Positions 55,754 through 64,000 of a DNA stretch of 64,000 nucleotides are shown here, in pieces. Made by a program: the position numbers and the translations under genes. Position 1 is the first letter of the stretch; each line of letters opens with the position of its first letter. The notes beneath the pieces are model-generated. The model saw only the letters and a program-made list of their open reading frames with translations. It had not been told where the DNA came from and ran no database searches. Source of the DNA: Acidobacteriota bacterium (GTDB taxonomy: Bacteria; Acidobacteriota; Terriglobia; Terriglobales; Acidobacteriaceae); NCBI GenBank assembly GCA_003010405.1, contig PJLO01000006.1:1-64000 (forward strand), written 5' to 3'.

Positions 55754-56146
55754 TCAGAGAGCCTCGTCGCGCGAAGGTTTGTTCCAGTCGAGCACGCCCT
55801 TCTTCCAGACATAAAGGAACCCGATCAGGATAACAAGGACGTAAGTCATCATCTCCCAGAACCCGAACATCTTGAGTCTTTTCAGCAGGATTGCCCAGGG
55901 ATAGAGGAACACCGCTTCAACATCGAAAAGAATGAAGAGCATCGCTACCAGGTAAAACTTTACGCTGAATCTCTGACGAACATCGCCCACAGGTTCCATA
56001 CCGCACTCGTATGGTGACATCTTGCTTTTGTTAGCTTTGTGCTGACCAAAAACATAGGACAATGTCACAATTCCAATGGCCAAAAGACAGACCACGGCGA
56101 AGTGGATCAGCAGAGGTAGATACCGCAAAAAATAGTTATCGGGCAT
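55754..56146 (-). CDS. nuoA: NADH-quinone oxidoreductase subunit A, 130 aa
   Basis: A three-helix membrane subunit. YECGMEPVGDVRQRF is the conserved quinone-chamber loop containing the Cys, and LFDVEAVFLYPWA carries the membrane acidic residues. It is the first gene of the nuo operon. The upstream region 56147-56413 should hold the promoter, but no clear boxes are evident. Confidence 0.95.
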   Translation of the reverse strand: MPDNYFLRYLPLLIHFAVVCLLAIGIVTLSYVFGQHKANKSKMSPYECGMEPVGDVRQRFSVKFYLVAMLFILFDVEAVFLYPWAILLKRLKMFGFWEMMTYVLVILIGFLYVWKKGVLDWNKPSRDEAL

Positions 56147-56413
56147 ACTGTTAGGGTATTGGCGCTCGTCAAACCATTAGCGAACGCGTAAGTATAGATT
56201 TTGTGTTTTCAGGGTGTCAAGGCGGAGGAAGGTCAGCGCGTTCGTGTGAGGAGCTCACCGAGTCGGAGTATCTCTTTAGCGACCTGGGACGAAAGTAATG
56301 TTGTAGATTAGCGGCTAGTACTGGACAATCCCTCTTACTAATTGTTCACAATTGGAACGCCGGACGTGTCTGGTCGGCACGTTAAGCGGATTGCGACATC
56401 GAGAATCTGGCGG

Positions 56414-56953
56414 ATGATCTTCGGATTCAATACGGATATAAAGGTGCGGGACACTGTCTATCACGTCCAGACGGAGGTGCGTGAACAGGAGCAGCGCCTC
56501 GAGTCCCAGGTATTCATCAGCGGTCGATGCATCGGCAAGCGTTCAACCCCGCTTTCTTCAAACGCAACCGAGGGCGCACAGGAGTTAGCGAGGGCGCAGC
56601 ACCGCTGGATTGTCGACGCAGTGCGCGAAGGCTTTGTGGATGACGTGCTGAATCAGGAGACGACAGAAGAACTGGCTGTGCAGTTTCTAAATTCACAAAG
56701 GATTTCCGCCGCGGAAGCATTGTTGCGCTTTCGAGTTTTTTCTAGAGGTTTTGCCGTGGCATCAGCGCGGGTGGAAGCGCGTTGGGAGGCGGAGTTCGGC
56801 TCTGCATTATTCAAAAGCACCCCGACAAACCAAACCGGAGTGGCCGAAATGCGACTTGCGCTCATCGACGGCGCCTCAGAACTGGAAGTCAGGGCTTATC
56901 TGGAAGGGCGCGAAACGGTGAGGCGTTTCCTCGTAAAATCTGCCGGAAGCTGA
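56414..56953 (+). CDS. Conserved-looking unknown protein, 179 aa
   Basis: It begins MIFGFNTDIKVRDTVYHVQT, which has the feel of a small beta-rich domain, then a helical part (LARAQHRWIVDAVREG) and a C-terminal beta-rich part (MRLALIDGASELEVRAYLEG). No membrane or signal segment is visible. I chose ATG 56414 because the preceding residues, back to 56342, do not look conserved. It is divergent from nuoA and 28 bases upstream of the TPR gene, so the two may be co-transcribed. No function can be assigned. Confidence 0.6.
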   Translation: MIFGFNTDIKVRDTVYHVQTEVREQEQRLESQVFISGRCIGKRSTPLSSNATEGAQELARAQHRWIVDAVREGFVDDVLNQETTEELAVQFLNSQRISAAEALLRFRVFSRGFAVASARVEARWEAEFGSALFKSTPTNQTGVAEMRLALIDGASELEVRAYLEGRETVRRFLVKSAGS

Positions 56954-56981
56954 TGTGTTTCACGGGTACAATCACCATCAT

Positions 56982-57530
56982 ATGAAACTTGGAACAACAC
57001 TGGCCTTAACGCTGGCCGGCGCGATTCTGTGCATGCCTTTGCTGGCCGCACAGCTTCAGGGGAATCCCGACCAACTTGACGGCCCCATGACGGAAAATCC
57101 TAAGTACAACAAGACCTTTAGTGATCAGAAAGTTCCGGCCAACAGCGCTCCTCCGCGCAGCGGTGATGAGAGTAGCAGTGATGAGACACGTCTGGACCTT
57201 TCTCCCCCCAGGCAGGACGCGGCATTGCACTCGGAAGGCGGCCAGATGGGAGAGCACGCCTGGAATCCGATGCGCGCTATGAAGGACGTTGAGGTCGGCG
57301 ATTTCTATTACAAGGCAGGGAATTATAAGGCGGCGCTCAGTCGTTACCGGGAGGCTCTGTATTTCAAGCCGCGCGATGCGGTCGCTACCTTTAAATTGGC
57401 GCAGACTCTGGAAAAGACGAGGCAATTCGCTGAAGCGCGAACTCGTTACGAGGAGTACCTGGCTATACTTAACGATGGGCCAAGTGCAGGACAGGCAAGA
57501 AAGGCTCTGGAGCGGCTCAAGAAGCAGTGA
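56982..57530 (+). CDS. Secreted TPR-repeat protein, 182 aa
   Basis: A signal peptide (MKLGTTLALTLAGAILCMPL, cleavage near LLA-AQ) is followed by a disordered Ser/Pro/Asp-rich region (to about residue 90). One or two tetratricopeptide repeats come next (EVGDFYYKAGNYKAALSRYR, EALYFKPRDAVATFKLAQTL, EKTRQFAEARTRYEEYLAIL). TPR proteins of this size act in periplasmic assembly or scaffolding. No lipobox is seen despite a Cys within the signal peptide. Confidence 0.75.
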   Translation: MKLGTTLALTLAGAILCMPLLAAQLQGNPDQLDGPMTENPKYNKTFSDQKVPANSAPPRSGDESSSDETRLDLSPPRQDAALHSEGGQMGEHAWNPMRAMKDVEVGDFYYKAGNYKAALSRYREALYFKPRDAVATFKLAQTLEKTRQFAEARTRYEEYLAILNDGPSAGQARKALERLKKQ

Positions 57531-57635
57531 GAGCATCTGACAGTGAAGGCGGGAAACCTGCTCACTTCGGAACCGGGTTTTCCTCTCGTTGAATCTGTAG
57601 GTGCACTTGCGCGGTTGGACCTTGGGTGATCGTGA

Positions 57636-58157
57636 ATGGACGCTTGGCTGGAACGTTTGCAGAAGGAAATCAAAGAAGCGACTGCGGATTTGCTGGATGC
57701 TGATTGGCTTCGGGCTCCGAAAGGGGCTTGGAATAGCGCCCAGATACTAGAGCATCTGGGACGAAGTTATGGCACGACGGCAAAAATGCTGGAATTGAGT
57801 ATGGATTCGGGTGTTCCGCCACGGGTACGCCCTGCAAATCTCTCGGAGTTCTTGAAAAAGGTGCTGGTTGTGAACCTCGGGGTTATACCCTCTGGCGCGA
57901 AATCTCCGGAAGTTGTGACGCCGAAGGGCGACAGCGGTCCAGTTGCGCTGGAACGTGTGTTCGTTAATCTGGAGCGTATGGATTCGGCAATCACATCGGC
58001 CGAAGAGCGCTGGGGAAACAAAATCCCGATCGCAATGCATCCTGTTCTGGGACCGCTCAACGCAGGCCAATGGAGAAAATTCCATTACATACACGGGCAT
58101 CATCACTTGGTCCAGATGCAGAAAAGACTTGGGAACAAGCAGCCCGCTAGAGCGTAA
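57636..58157 (+). CDS. DinB-like (DUF1569-type) protein, 173 aa
   Basis: A four-helix DinB/YfiT-like metalloprotein fold is suggested by WNSAQILEHLGRSYG near the N-terminus and the C-terminal HYIHGHHHLVQMQK, whose histidines would bind metal. Members include thiol transferases, and many are uncharacterised. The gene abuts, stop to stop, the convergent coiled-coil gene. Confidence 0.7.
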   Translation: MDAWLERLQKEIKEATADLLDADWLRAPKGAWNSAQILEHLGRSYGTTAKMLELSMDSGVPPRVRPANLSEFLKKVLVVNLGVIPSGAKSPEVVTPKGDSGPVALERVFVNLERMDSAITSAEERWGNKIPIAMHPVLGPLNAGQWRKFHYIHGHHHLVQMQKRLGNKQPARA

Positions 58158-58769
58158 TCAGTCATACACGTGTGGAACTCCGGCATGGCGCGCCGCTTCC
58201 TGTGCATCTTCCAATTGTGAGTTCAGGTCCTCGATCAGACTACGGCGAGCTTCAATTTGTTCAATGAGTGAACGTTGCTGCCGTTCATAAACCGGAATAC
58301 TGGGAGAGGTTCCGACACTCCGCTGGAATTCGATTGTGCTCTCGATCTGGTCCTGCTGGAGCTTGGCGATTTCCGCTTGCGCCTTACTGATTTGCGCCCG
58401 CACAGCTGCAATTCGGTCCAGGTAAGCTTGATTGAGTTCCTGAGTGCGTTTCTGTTTTTCGAGTTCCTGTGCCGCGCGCTCTTTTTCCGGGTTTTTGCGA
58501 GATTTCTCGCTTCCATCTTTGTTGGAAGCTGTTTCATCCCCCGCCTGCTTGTCAGCGTTTTCGCTGGAACCAGCCGCCTGCGTCTCGACCCTATCGGCAG
58601 GTGCGGTCTTTGAGCTGGGGATGTCATCGTTGGTGATGACACTGGCGTGGGGATTTGCCTTTTTCTCCGCCCGGATTTGGCGTGCCACGTCGCCGAGAGA
58701 TTGCGCAGAAGACCCGGCTGGGAACACCAAGATCAGCAATGCAATGATCCACTCGCAGTGACGAATCAT
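58158..58769 (-). CDS. Secreted coiled-coil protein, 203 aa
   Basis: A signal peptide (MIRHCEWIIALLILVFPAGS, cleavage near SSA-QS) is followed by LGDVARQIRAEKKA, a Lys/Glu/Ser-rich linker and a long coiled coil (about residues 90-195: AQISKAQAEIAKLQQDQIES, IEARRSLIEDLNSQLED). I know no enzyme family. A periplasmic structural role is likely by composition only. Confidence 0.65.
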   Translation of the reverse strand: MIRHCEWIIALLILVFPAGSSAQSLGDVARQIRAEKKANPHASVITNDDIPSSKTAPADRVETQAAGSSENADKQAGDETASNKDGSEKSRKNPEKERAAQELEKQKRTQELNQAYLDRIAAVRAQISKAQAEIAKLQQDQIESTIEFQRSVGTSPSIPVYERQQRSLIEQIEARRSLIEDLNSQLEDAQEAARHAGVPHVYD

Positions 58770-58854
58770 GATGAACTCACCTCGTCCATGTTCCGAATTG
58801 TAGCGTCCTCAGGACGATTCGGACAGTCGCCCCAAATTACGGAAGTTTAGGTTA

Positions 58855-59784
58855 CTAATCCGCGATTAGTAACAGATCCAGATAGGCCCGGATCATCTGA
58901 GCGCCAAAGAACCAGGTCAGAATGGACATGAACCCGAGGAAGACGCCAAAAGGGATTTCCAGTCCCCGCAAAGCGGTTTGTGCGGACTGCCACGCCCGGG
59001 AAGAGGCCTGAGTTCGGGATCTCGCGCGGTATCGGATAAGCCTGCTGCGGAGGACAGAGATGAGAACGAAAATTCCATATATACCGCCCAGCAGCGAAGA
59101 CGAACACAACACGAAGAGTGTCAGCGCAGGACCCAGAAATGCTCCGACCATGGCCATAAGCTTCACATCTCCCAAGCCCATTCCGTCAACCTTGCGCAGC
59201 TTCAGATAAAGCCAGCCGACCGCATAGAGAGCGCCGGATCCGACTGCCGCGCCCAGCAGCGAATTGGTAAGCGAGCGCAGGCCGATTTGCAAAAATCCGT
59301 AGCGGGTCGGATAGAAAATCGGAAAAAAGTAAGAGGCTGGCCCCGGAACCACGGCGAAGAAGCTGAGGATCAATGCGACGCCCAAGCCTGGGAGGGTAAG
59401 CGCATCAGGAAGCAGATGAGTCTCAGCGTCAGTGAAGATCAGCCCTAGAAGCAGGAAGCACAGCACACAGCCCTTTACTGCGTACACGGAAGGGCCGGCC
59501 AGCAGGAGACAGAGCAGAAAGAGCAGTCCGCAGAGCAACTCGACAATCACGTAACGCGGGGAGATTCGCGCGTGGCAGTGGCGGCATCGCCCGTCGAGCA
59601 TTACCCAGCTCAGCACTGGAATATTGTCAAACGCGGCTATGGGCTCATTGCATCCAGGGCAGGCCGAGCGCGGTGATACAACCGAGAGTCGGCGCGGAAG
59701 CCTGTAAATGCAGACATTCAGAAAGCTACCGAAGATCAGTCCGAAGAGAAAAAAAACACTTCCCGAAATCCATGCAGGGTACAC
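58855..59784 (-). CDS. Prepilin peptidase / N-methyltransferase (PilD/GspO), 309 aa
   Basis: A membrane aspartic protease that cleaves and N-methylates type IV pilin and type II secretion pseudopilin precursors. The N-terminal cytoplasmic zinc loop has Cys42, Cys45, Cys67 and Cys70 (CPGC and CRHC). Catalytic aspartates are Asp119 (FTDAETHLLPD) and Asp206 in the GxGD motif (GMGLGDVKLM). About eight transmembrane helices are present. No pilin genes are nearby. Confidence 0.9.
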   Translation of the reverse strand: MYPAWISGSVFFLFGLIFGSFLNVCIYRLPRRLSVVSPRSACPGCNEPIAAFDNIPVLSWVMLDGRCRHCHARISPRYVIVELLCGLLFLLCLLLAGPSVYAVKGCVLCFLLLGLIFTDAETHLLPDALTLPGLGVALILSFFAVVPGPASYFFPIFYPTRYGFLQIGLRSLTNSLLGAAVGSGALYAVGWLYLKLRKVDGMGLGDVKLMAMVGAFLGPALTLFVLCSSSLLGGIYGIFVLISVLRSRLIRYRARSRTQASSRAWQSAQTALRGLEIPFGVFLGFMSILTWFFGAQMIRAYLDLLLIAD

Positions 59785-59901
59785 GCGCTTCTCGCTTAGC
59801 AGGTCTGAGGCGATTATAAAGGCGAACAGGGCGGATGCGGGAACTTATGAAAACGCGAGCCTATTTCGGAGAGGCTGAGCGTGCGATTTCGCCAACAAAA
59901 C

Positions 59902-59925
59902 GTCCCCTTCCAAATGAAAGGGGAC
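59902..59925 (-). terminator. Terminator of the BON-domain gene
   Basis: GTCCCCTT (59902-59909) pairs with AAGGGGAC (59918-59925). On the minus strand GTTTTGTT follows, 21 bases after the stop of the BON-domain lipoprotein gene. Confidence 0.75.
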
Positions 59926-59945
59926 ATTTCATTGCAATCTTTCAC

Positions 59946-61085
59946 TCAGGGCATTTGCTGACGGCCGGCATTGCGTTCGTTGCTGCTCGAGGGTTGCACG
60001 GTTACAGGCTGCGTAAGATGGAAGGTCAGCAAGGCTTCGGGGCCGAGCTTGATCTGTCCAGGCTTGGTCACGGCCTGTGCTGTGCCTCCCGCTCCGGCTC
60101 CGACTGCAGCGCCGATGCCCGCGCCCTTGCCTCCTCCGGCTAAGCCTCCGATGAGTGCTCCCAGTGCGGCTCCACCTCCAACCTTCGCGGCAGTGCCCTT
60201 GCCGCGGCCTGTTGTCTGTTTCGACCACTGGTCGGTGTGAATTGCATACGTGCGGCCGTTAAAACTCACCTTGTCGATCTCGATGGTGAGTACCGCCGAG
60301 CCGCTGAACTTTCCTGCTCCCTGAGCCGCGACCACATGTCCGAAGACATCGGCGTCCGCGGGGATGACCACTCTTCCGTCCATTTGCACCGGCGAATTCA
60401 GAGTTCCCCGGAAAGTGTCTCCAGGATTTGCTTTTTGGGAATCGAGAGTATCCAGCATACGAACCGCGAGCGCGGTTCCGTCCGGGACGGTGACAGTTGC
60501 CGGTGGCGGTGGTGGTGTGGGCGGAGCGCTCTCTCTAGTTTGTACAGGGGTGCTGGGGCTTTGCTGCTGCCGCATTGCATCAGCCTGGGTCAGCGGAGCA
60601 TTGTTCTGTGCAAACGTGTGTCTCGCTCTGCTCTGTCCTGTGGCGCTTGGCTTATGCGCTGTCTTGCTCCGCGTTGTGGCGGCGGGTTCCGCAGCAGGTT
60701 CCGAAGCAGGCGGCTGAGTTTGCGTTTGGACTGGTGGTTGGTTCGCAAAGGCCGGCTGAGGTTCATTCTGCGGCATTGATGCCTGGGCGGGCTGAACAGT
60801 CAGATTGTTAACCACGGTCCGAACTCCGCTCACTCCCGCTGCATCCCCAGCGGCGGCGCTGCGTTCGGCTTCGCTGCCCACTGAACCGGAGAGAGTCACG
60901 ACGCCATTGGCGGCCAGCACTGCAATCTGCTTATTTTGAACGGCTTCATCCGCGTTAACTTTGCTCTGAACATCGCTTGCTATCTGCGCGTCCGTAGGTG
61001 TCTGCGATTTCTTACAGGCCGCGGCGAAAAGCGCGATTGCGGCGATGAAAACAATAATCGAACTTCGAATCAGACTACGCCTCAT
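59946..61085 (-). CDS. BON-domain lipoprotein with glycine zipper, 379 aa
   Basis: A lipoprotein signal ends in LFAAAC (lipobox; Cys near residue 24). A BON domain follows (DVQSKVNADEAVQNKQIAVL, VVTLSGSVGSEAERSAAAGD), then a long Pro/Gln/Ala-rich linker. A beta-rich domain comes next (VPDGTALAVRMLDTLDSQKA, GRVVIPADADVFGHVVAAQG), similar to TrbI/conjugal-type outer-layer proteins, and finally a glycine zipper (ALGALIGGLAGGGKGAGIGA). BON domains bind membranes, so an envelope-stability role is likely. ATG 61085 is preferred to 61115 because it opens the signal peptide. Confidence 0.75.
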   Translation of the reverse strand: MRRSLIRSSIIVFIAAIALFAAACKKSQTPTDAQIASDVQSKVNADEAVQNKQIAVLAANGVVTLSGSVGSEAERSAAAGDAAGVSGVRTVVNNLTVQPAQASMPQNEPQPAFANQPPVQTQTQPPASEPAAEPAATTRSKTAHKPSATGQSRARHTFAQNNAPLTQADAMRQQQSPSTPVQTRESAPPTPPPPPATVTVPDGTALAVRMLDTLDSQKANPGDTFRGTLNSPVQMDGRVVIPADADVFGHVVAAQGAGKFSGSAVLTIEIDKVSFNGRTYAIHTDQWSKQTTGRGKGTAAKVGGGAALGALIGGLAGGGKGAGIGAAVGAGAGGTAQAVTKPGQIKLGPEALLTFHLTQPVTVQPSSSNERNAGRQQMP

Positions 61086-61347
61086 CCTTGCCTCCTCCTG
61101 GTTTGCGAGGACCATTCTTAATCACCTTTGGATGCGCTGTACATGCCAAAGCAACGATCCCCCGGATTACACTCAGGACTTTACCTCAAACTGTTAAACA
61201 CTATCTAGTCGTGGGTGTTGCGCATCCAACCGGCCCCACCGGCATGTTGCAAAGAGGGAAAGCGTGCAATTCGCGCTAAAGATTGATGGTGCGAATCCGT
61301 CGATTGTGATACAACGCCTCTACTTCAGTAGCACGGGGAATTGCACG

Positions 61348-61728
61348 ATGAGTATTCGAGTGGAGCGCTCAGAATTCGATCCCGTGAACGGATTCCTGTA
61401 CTACATTGCCTTCAAGCCAAACCTCGAAGTTGGCGTTGAAGCCGTGGCAATGTGCGCAGATGTGGATGCTGATCTATCCGTAACTGAAACCGGCGATTTG
61501 GCGAAACTGAGCTTTGTCGTTCCGAAGAATTTGCGCAATGAGCAGGCCCTAGTATTCATCAGCAGCGAAGGTCCAGGCAGTTACGTTGACCCCCGTGTGT
61601 TCGTTGCCGTGCCGGGATCAAGCGGAGAAACCATGATCAGCGTTGCAGGAAGATTGGATGTGGACATGGCCGGGCGTATCGTAGGTATCATGATCCATTG
61701 GCAGCCGATCTCCGCGGAGCGTGCTTAA
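61348..61728 (+). CDS. Unknown small protein, 126 aa
   Basis: The frame is open from 61264, but ATG 61348 starts MSIRVERSEFDPVNGFLYYI, which looks like a real N-terminus and avoids a poorly protein-like leader. The product is beta-rich and acidic, with no membrane segment or known motif. Its stop lies 59 bases before the ABC ATPase start, so co-transcription is possible. Confidence 0.5.
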   Translation: MSIRVERSEFDPVNGFLYYIAFKPNLEVGVEAVAMCADVDADLSVTETGDLAKLSFVVPKNLRNEQALVFISSEGPGSYVDPRVFVAVPGSSGETMISVAGRLDVDMAGRIVGIMIHWQPISAERA

Positions 61729-61786
61729 TGGATCTAAACAAGGGACAAGCGTGTCGCCCCTCAATAAGCGGTACACTTTGAAAGCC

Positions 61787-62596
61787 ATGCATGAAATTGA
61801 TCTGGATCGTCCGTACATCCAGTTTGAACACGTCAGCAAAGCTTTCGGCGAAAATGCGGTTCTGCGCGATGTGAGCTTTGATGTGAAAACTGGGGAAACA
61901 GTCTGCATTCTGGGGCGAAGCGGCGTGGGCAAATCCGTGTCGCTGCATCACATCATGGGGTTCCTCAAGCCGGATAGCGGCCGTGTATGGGTGGCACACG
62001 AGGACATCACCGATTACACGGAAAACGAGTTGGAGCACATTCGCAAGAAGGTCACCATGGTCTTCCAGAACGGGGCGCTGTTTGACTCTCTGAGCGTGGG
62101 TGAAAATGTTGCTTTTCCTTTACGGGAGCGGGGAGACCTCAGCGAGTCGCAGATTTATGAAATTGTCGACGGATTGCTGCAGATGATGAACGTTGGTGAA
62201 TACCGCGACCAACTGCCTTCCGACCTGTCGACCGGAATGAAACGCTCTGTGGCAATTGCTCGCGCGCTGGCCGCGCAGCCCGAGGCGATTCTGTACGATG
62301 AGCCAACCACAATGGTGGACCCCCTGACGGCTCACTTACTAGGCGACCTGATCAAAAAATTGAAGTATCAGCTGAAGCTCACCAGCATTGTGGTCACGCA
62401 CGATATGGCGCTGGCAAAGAAGGTGGCTGACAGAATCGTATTCCTGCATGAGGGGCGGGTCGTTTTCTTTGGTACAGCGGCAGAGATGGAACAGTCCGAT
62501 CTGCAGATTGTGCGGAAGTTTCTCGTCCTGGATTCGTTGGACCTGGGCTATTGGCGGAACAGAAACGATAGCCGGCCTCCGTTGATCTGCGAATAA
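61787..62596 (+). CDS. ABC transporter ATPase, MlaF/Ttg2A-like, 269 aa
   Basis: Walker A GRSGVGKS (43-50), Q-loop in VFQNGALFDSLSV, signature LSTGMKRSVAIARA, Walker B ILYDEPTTMVDP and H-loop VVTHDM are all present. The Q-loop/FDSLSV pattern is that of MlaF-type ATPases in phospholipid or retrograde lipid transport. The signature has Thr in place of the second Gly-site residue. No MlaE permease or MlaD gene is adjacent in the window. ATG 61787 is chosen over upstream frame. Confidence 0.85.
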   Translation: MHEIDLDRPYIQFEHVSKAFGENAVLRDVSFDVKTGETVCILGRSGVGKSVSLHHIMGFLKPDSGRVWVAHEDITDYTENELEHIRKKVTMVFQNGALFDSLSVGENVAFPLRERGDLSESQIYEIVDGLLQMMNVGEYRDQLPSDLSTGMKRSVAIARALAAQPEAILYDEPTTMVDPLTAHLLGDLIKKLKYQLKLTSIVVTHDMALAKKVADRIVFLHEGRVVFFGTAAEMEQSDLQIVRKFLVLDSLDLGYWRNRNDSRPPLICE

Positions 62597-62614
62597 TTCA
62601 ACGTTCAAAACAAA

Positions 62615-62641
62615 GAGCGCAGAGACCTTATCTCCGCGCTC
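62615..62641. terminator. Bidirectional terminator between the ABC ATPase and ribE
   Basis: GAGCGC-A-GAGA, loop CCTTA, TCTC-C-GCGCTC: 10 paired bases with one internal mismatch. It lies between convergent stop codons at 62596 and 62668. Confidence 0.75.
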
Positions 62642-62667
62642 CACTGCTGCTGAGATTTTGAGAACTG

Positions 62668-63309
62668 TCAGAAGCCTTTTGCCACGAGTGATGTTGCGTC
62701 CAGTCCCGTCTGGCGATCCCTGGCGGTCCACTTTTCCAGGTACTTGGCAACAATGTCGGTTTCAATATTGACGGGGTCGCCGTGCTTGAGAGTGCCCAGA
62801 TTTGTGCACTCGATAGTGTGCGGAATTATAGCGATCGAACAGCGCATGCCGTCGAGTTTTGCGACCGTCAGGCTGATACCCTCTATCGCAATCGAGCCCT
62901 TAAACACGAGATACTTTTCGAGTTCGGCAGTGACCTGGACATGGAGCCAGAAACCGTCGGAGTCGCCTATGCGCTCAAGAGCCTCGAAACGTCCGATTCC
63001 GTCGACGTGGCCTTGCACGATGTGGCCTCCAAGGCGGCCATGCGCGGCCAGAGGAAGTTCAAGGTTGACTTTGGCTCCGGGATGAATGCGCGAGAACGAA
63101 GTCCGAGTCCAGGTCTCGGGAGCGAGATCGGCGGCAAACGAATTGGGCGTGATGTCGAGCGCGGTTAAGCACACGCCGCTCACAGCGCAACTGTCCCCTG
63201 TATGCAGTTCCTTGGTTACGTTCTGCGCCTCAATTACGATGCGGCGGTTCTCTCCATTTTGATCGATTCGTGCAATGCGTCCGACTTCTTCGATAATTCC
63301 AGTGAACAT
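62668..63309 (-). CDS. ribE: Riboflavin synthase alpha chain, 213 aa
   Basis: It converts two 6,7-dimethyl-8-ribityllumazine molecules to riboflavin. The MFTGIIEEVGRI start and two lumazine-binding repeats (GDSCAVSGVCLTALD and GSIAIEGISLTVAKLDG) are visible, with LGGHIVQGHVDGIG at the repeat junction. Length is normal. It starts 13 bases after the ribD stop, so they form one operon. Confidence 0.95.
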   Translation of the reverse strand: MFTGIIEEVGRIARIDQNGENRRIVIEAQNVTKELHTGDSCAVSGVCLTALDITPNSFAADLAPETWTRTSFSRIHPGAKVNLELPLAAHGRLGGHIVQGHVDGIGRFEALERIGDSDGFWLHVQVTAELEKYLVFKGSIAIEGISLTVAKLDGMRCSIAIIPHTIECTNLGTLKHGDPVNIETDIVAKYLEKWTARDRQTGLDATSLVAKGF

Positions 63310-63322
63310 AATGTAAGTTTCC

Positions 63323-64000
63323 TCAGCCCCGTGGCCGGAGTGGTTGATATGGATCGCGCAAATAACCTTCTACTGCAAAGTCCTCTCCAAAACGCTGGAC
63401 TAATATATTGGAAGGACGCAGTTCGATGTTCGGTGGCAACCCGTTCTGTCCAGAGAGCCAGGGCACGGTGTTTACTGGACCGAAAATTTGCGGAGCGTAA
63501 AAGATCATGAGCTTATCTACAAGCTGTGCACGAAGACATGCCCAATTGACGGCGGCCCCGCCCTCTACCAGCAAGCTGGTGATCTGATCCGCTCCCAGCA
63601 TTTTTAAAACGCGATACAGATCAGGACGCCCTTCGTGGGGGAGCTGTTCGATGCACGGACACCTCTTTTCGATTTCAACCTGTTCAACACGCACGCCGCG
63701 AGCCTCCAGTGCCCGGCGTTTGTTCTCTTCTGCAAAAGAACAGAAGACAACGACGTCGTGCTGTGCCGTTTCAACCACACGAGAGCTCAGCGGCAGACGC
63801 AGGCGCGAGTCGAGAATCACACGCAGCAGAGGACGGCGGCGCGGAAGCCCGCTGCGGTCTGTGAGCAGCGGGTCATCTGCAATAACGGTGCCGACTCCGA
63901 CCATTATCGCATCTGAGGCATGGCGCATTTCATGCACGCGGCGGCGCGAAGTTGCTCCGGTGATGTATGTCGGAATTGGGGATCCGGCAATCTTTCCGTC
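63323..64000 (-). CDS. ribD: RibD, reductase-domain part, cut by the window edge
   Basis: Only the C-terminal part is inside the window. It covers 5-amino-6-(5-phosphoribosylamino)uracil reductase, the second step of RibD. DGKIAG and YITGATSRRRVHEM at the start, DAIMVGVGTVIADDPLLTDR and SLLVEGGAAVNWA are family signatures. The deaminase half lies beyond 64000. The frame is open to the edge, and it is followed by ribE. Confidence 0.9.
   Translation of the reverse strand, partial: DGKIAGSPIPTYITGATSRRRVHEMRHASDAIMVGVGTVIADDPLLTDRSGLPRRRPLLRVILDSRLRLPLSSRVVETAQHDVVVFCSFAEENKRRALEARGVRVEQVEIEKRCPCIEQLPHEGRPDLYRVLKMLGADQITSLLVEGGAAVNWACLRAQLVDKLMIFYAPQIFGPVNTVPWLSGQNGLPPNIELRPSNILVQRFGEDFAVEGYLRDPYQPLRPRG

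Overview
This 64 kb window looks like the chromosome of an acidobacterium (Acidobacteriota, probably class Terriglobia). That placement is an inference from gene content and protein flavour, because no rRNA gene is present. Core genes are dense, in long operons with 1-4 base overlaps. They alternate with accessory stretches that carry mobile-element debris, broken genes and gene-end duplications.

1-16.3 kb is accessory. It opens with an almost ORF-free 640 bases that hold tandem IS21-like end repeats and two structurally matching hairpin pairs. The 3' half of a tRNA-Val(UAC) gene follows, its 5' half replaced by foreign DNA. An intact tRNA-Asp(GUC) is followed by a tyrosine integrase facing it, a DnaB-like helicase and a small replication-type gene, which together look like the end of an integrated element. 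Next come a frameshifted hsdR with no hsdM or hsdS, a DUF932 gene with two compensating frameshifts, a serine recombinase with a 53-residue basic protein, an IS110 fragment, and a convergent pair made of a nuclease-like protein and an AAA_13 ATPase. The ATPase is fused in frame to the first two thirds of an MTH1187-family thiamine-binding protein, which marks the right edge of this region at about 16,264.

16.5-31.4 kb is mostly core. It holds an acyl-CoA dehydrogenase, ETF-quinone oxidoreductase/ferredoxin, EtfB and EtfA operon; a secreted S53 (sedolisin) peptidase whose start region has been replaced by a MITE; a 1222-residue FAD/Fe-S dehydrogenase; a cold shock protein; PepD; and a PLP-dependent decarboxylase.

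31.8-38.2 kb is a second accessory block. It holds a large protein with a PD-(D/E)xK-like motif, then a 4 kb segment (B12-binding radical SAM enzyme, a small unknown protein and a ParA-like ATPase) flanked by a 215 bp direct repeat of the 3' end of lysS. Intact lysS lies at the right edge.

38.2-64 kb is core bioenergetics and housekeeping: a partial F0 cluster (AtpZ-like, AtpI-like, atpB, atpE); a degenerate transposase; a complex I operon nuoA-C-D-X-E-F-G-H-J-K-L-M-N that has no nuoB or nuoI and carries an extra unknown gene X; a few small conserved proteins; a prepilin peptidase; a BON-domain lipoprotein; an MlaF-like ABC ATPase; and the start of a riboflavin cluster (ribE, ribD). The lipid-oxidation ETF operon, complex I and the F0 genes together indicate a respiratory lifestyle. 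All the single-base frameshifts I could detect lie in the first accessory block.
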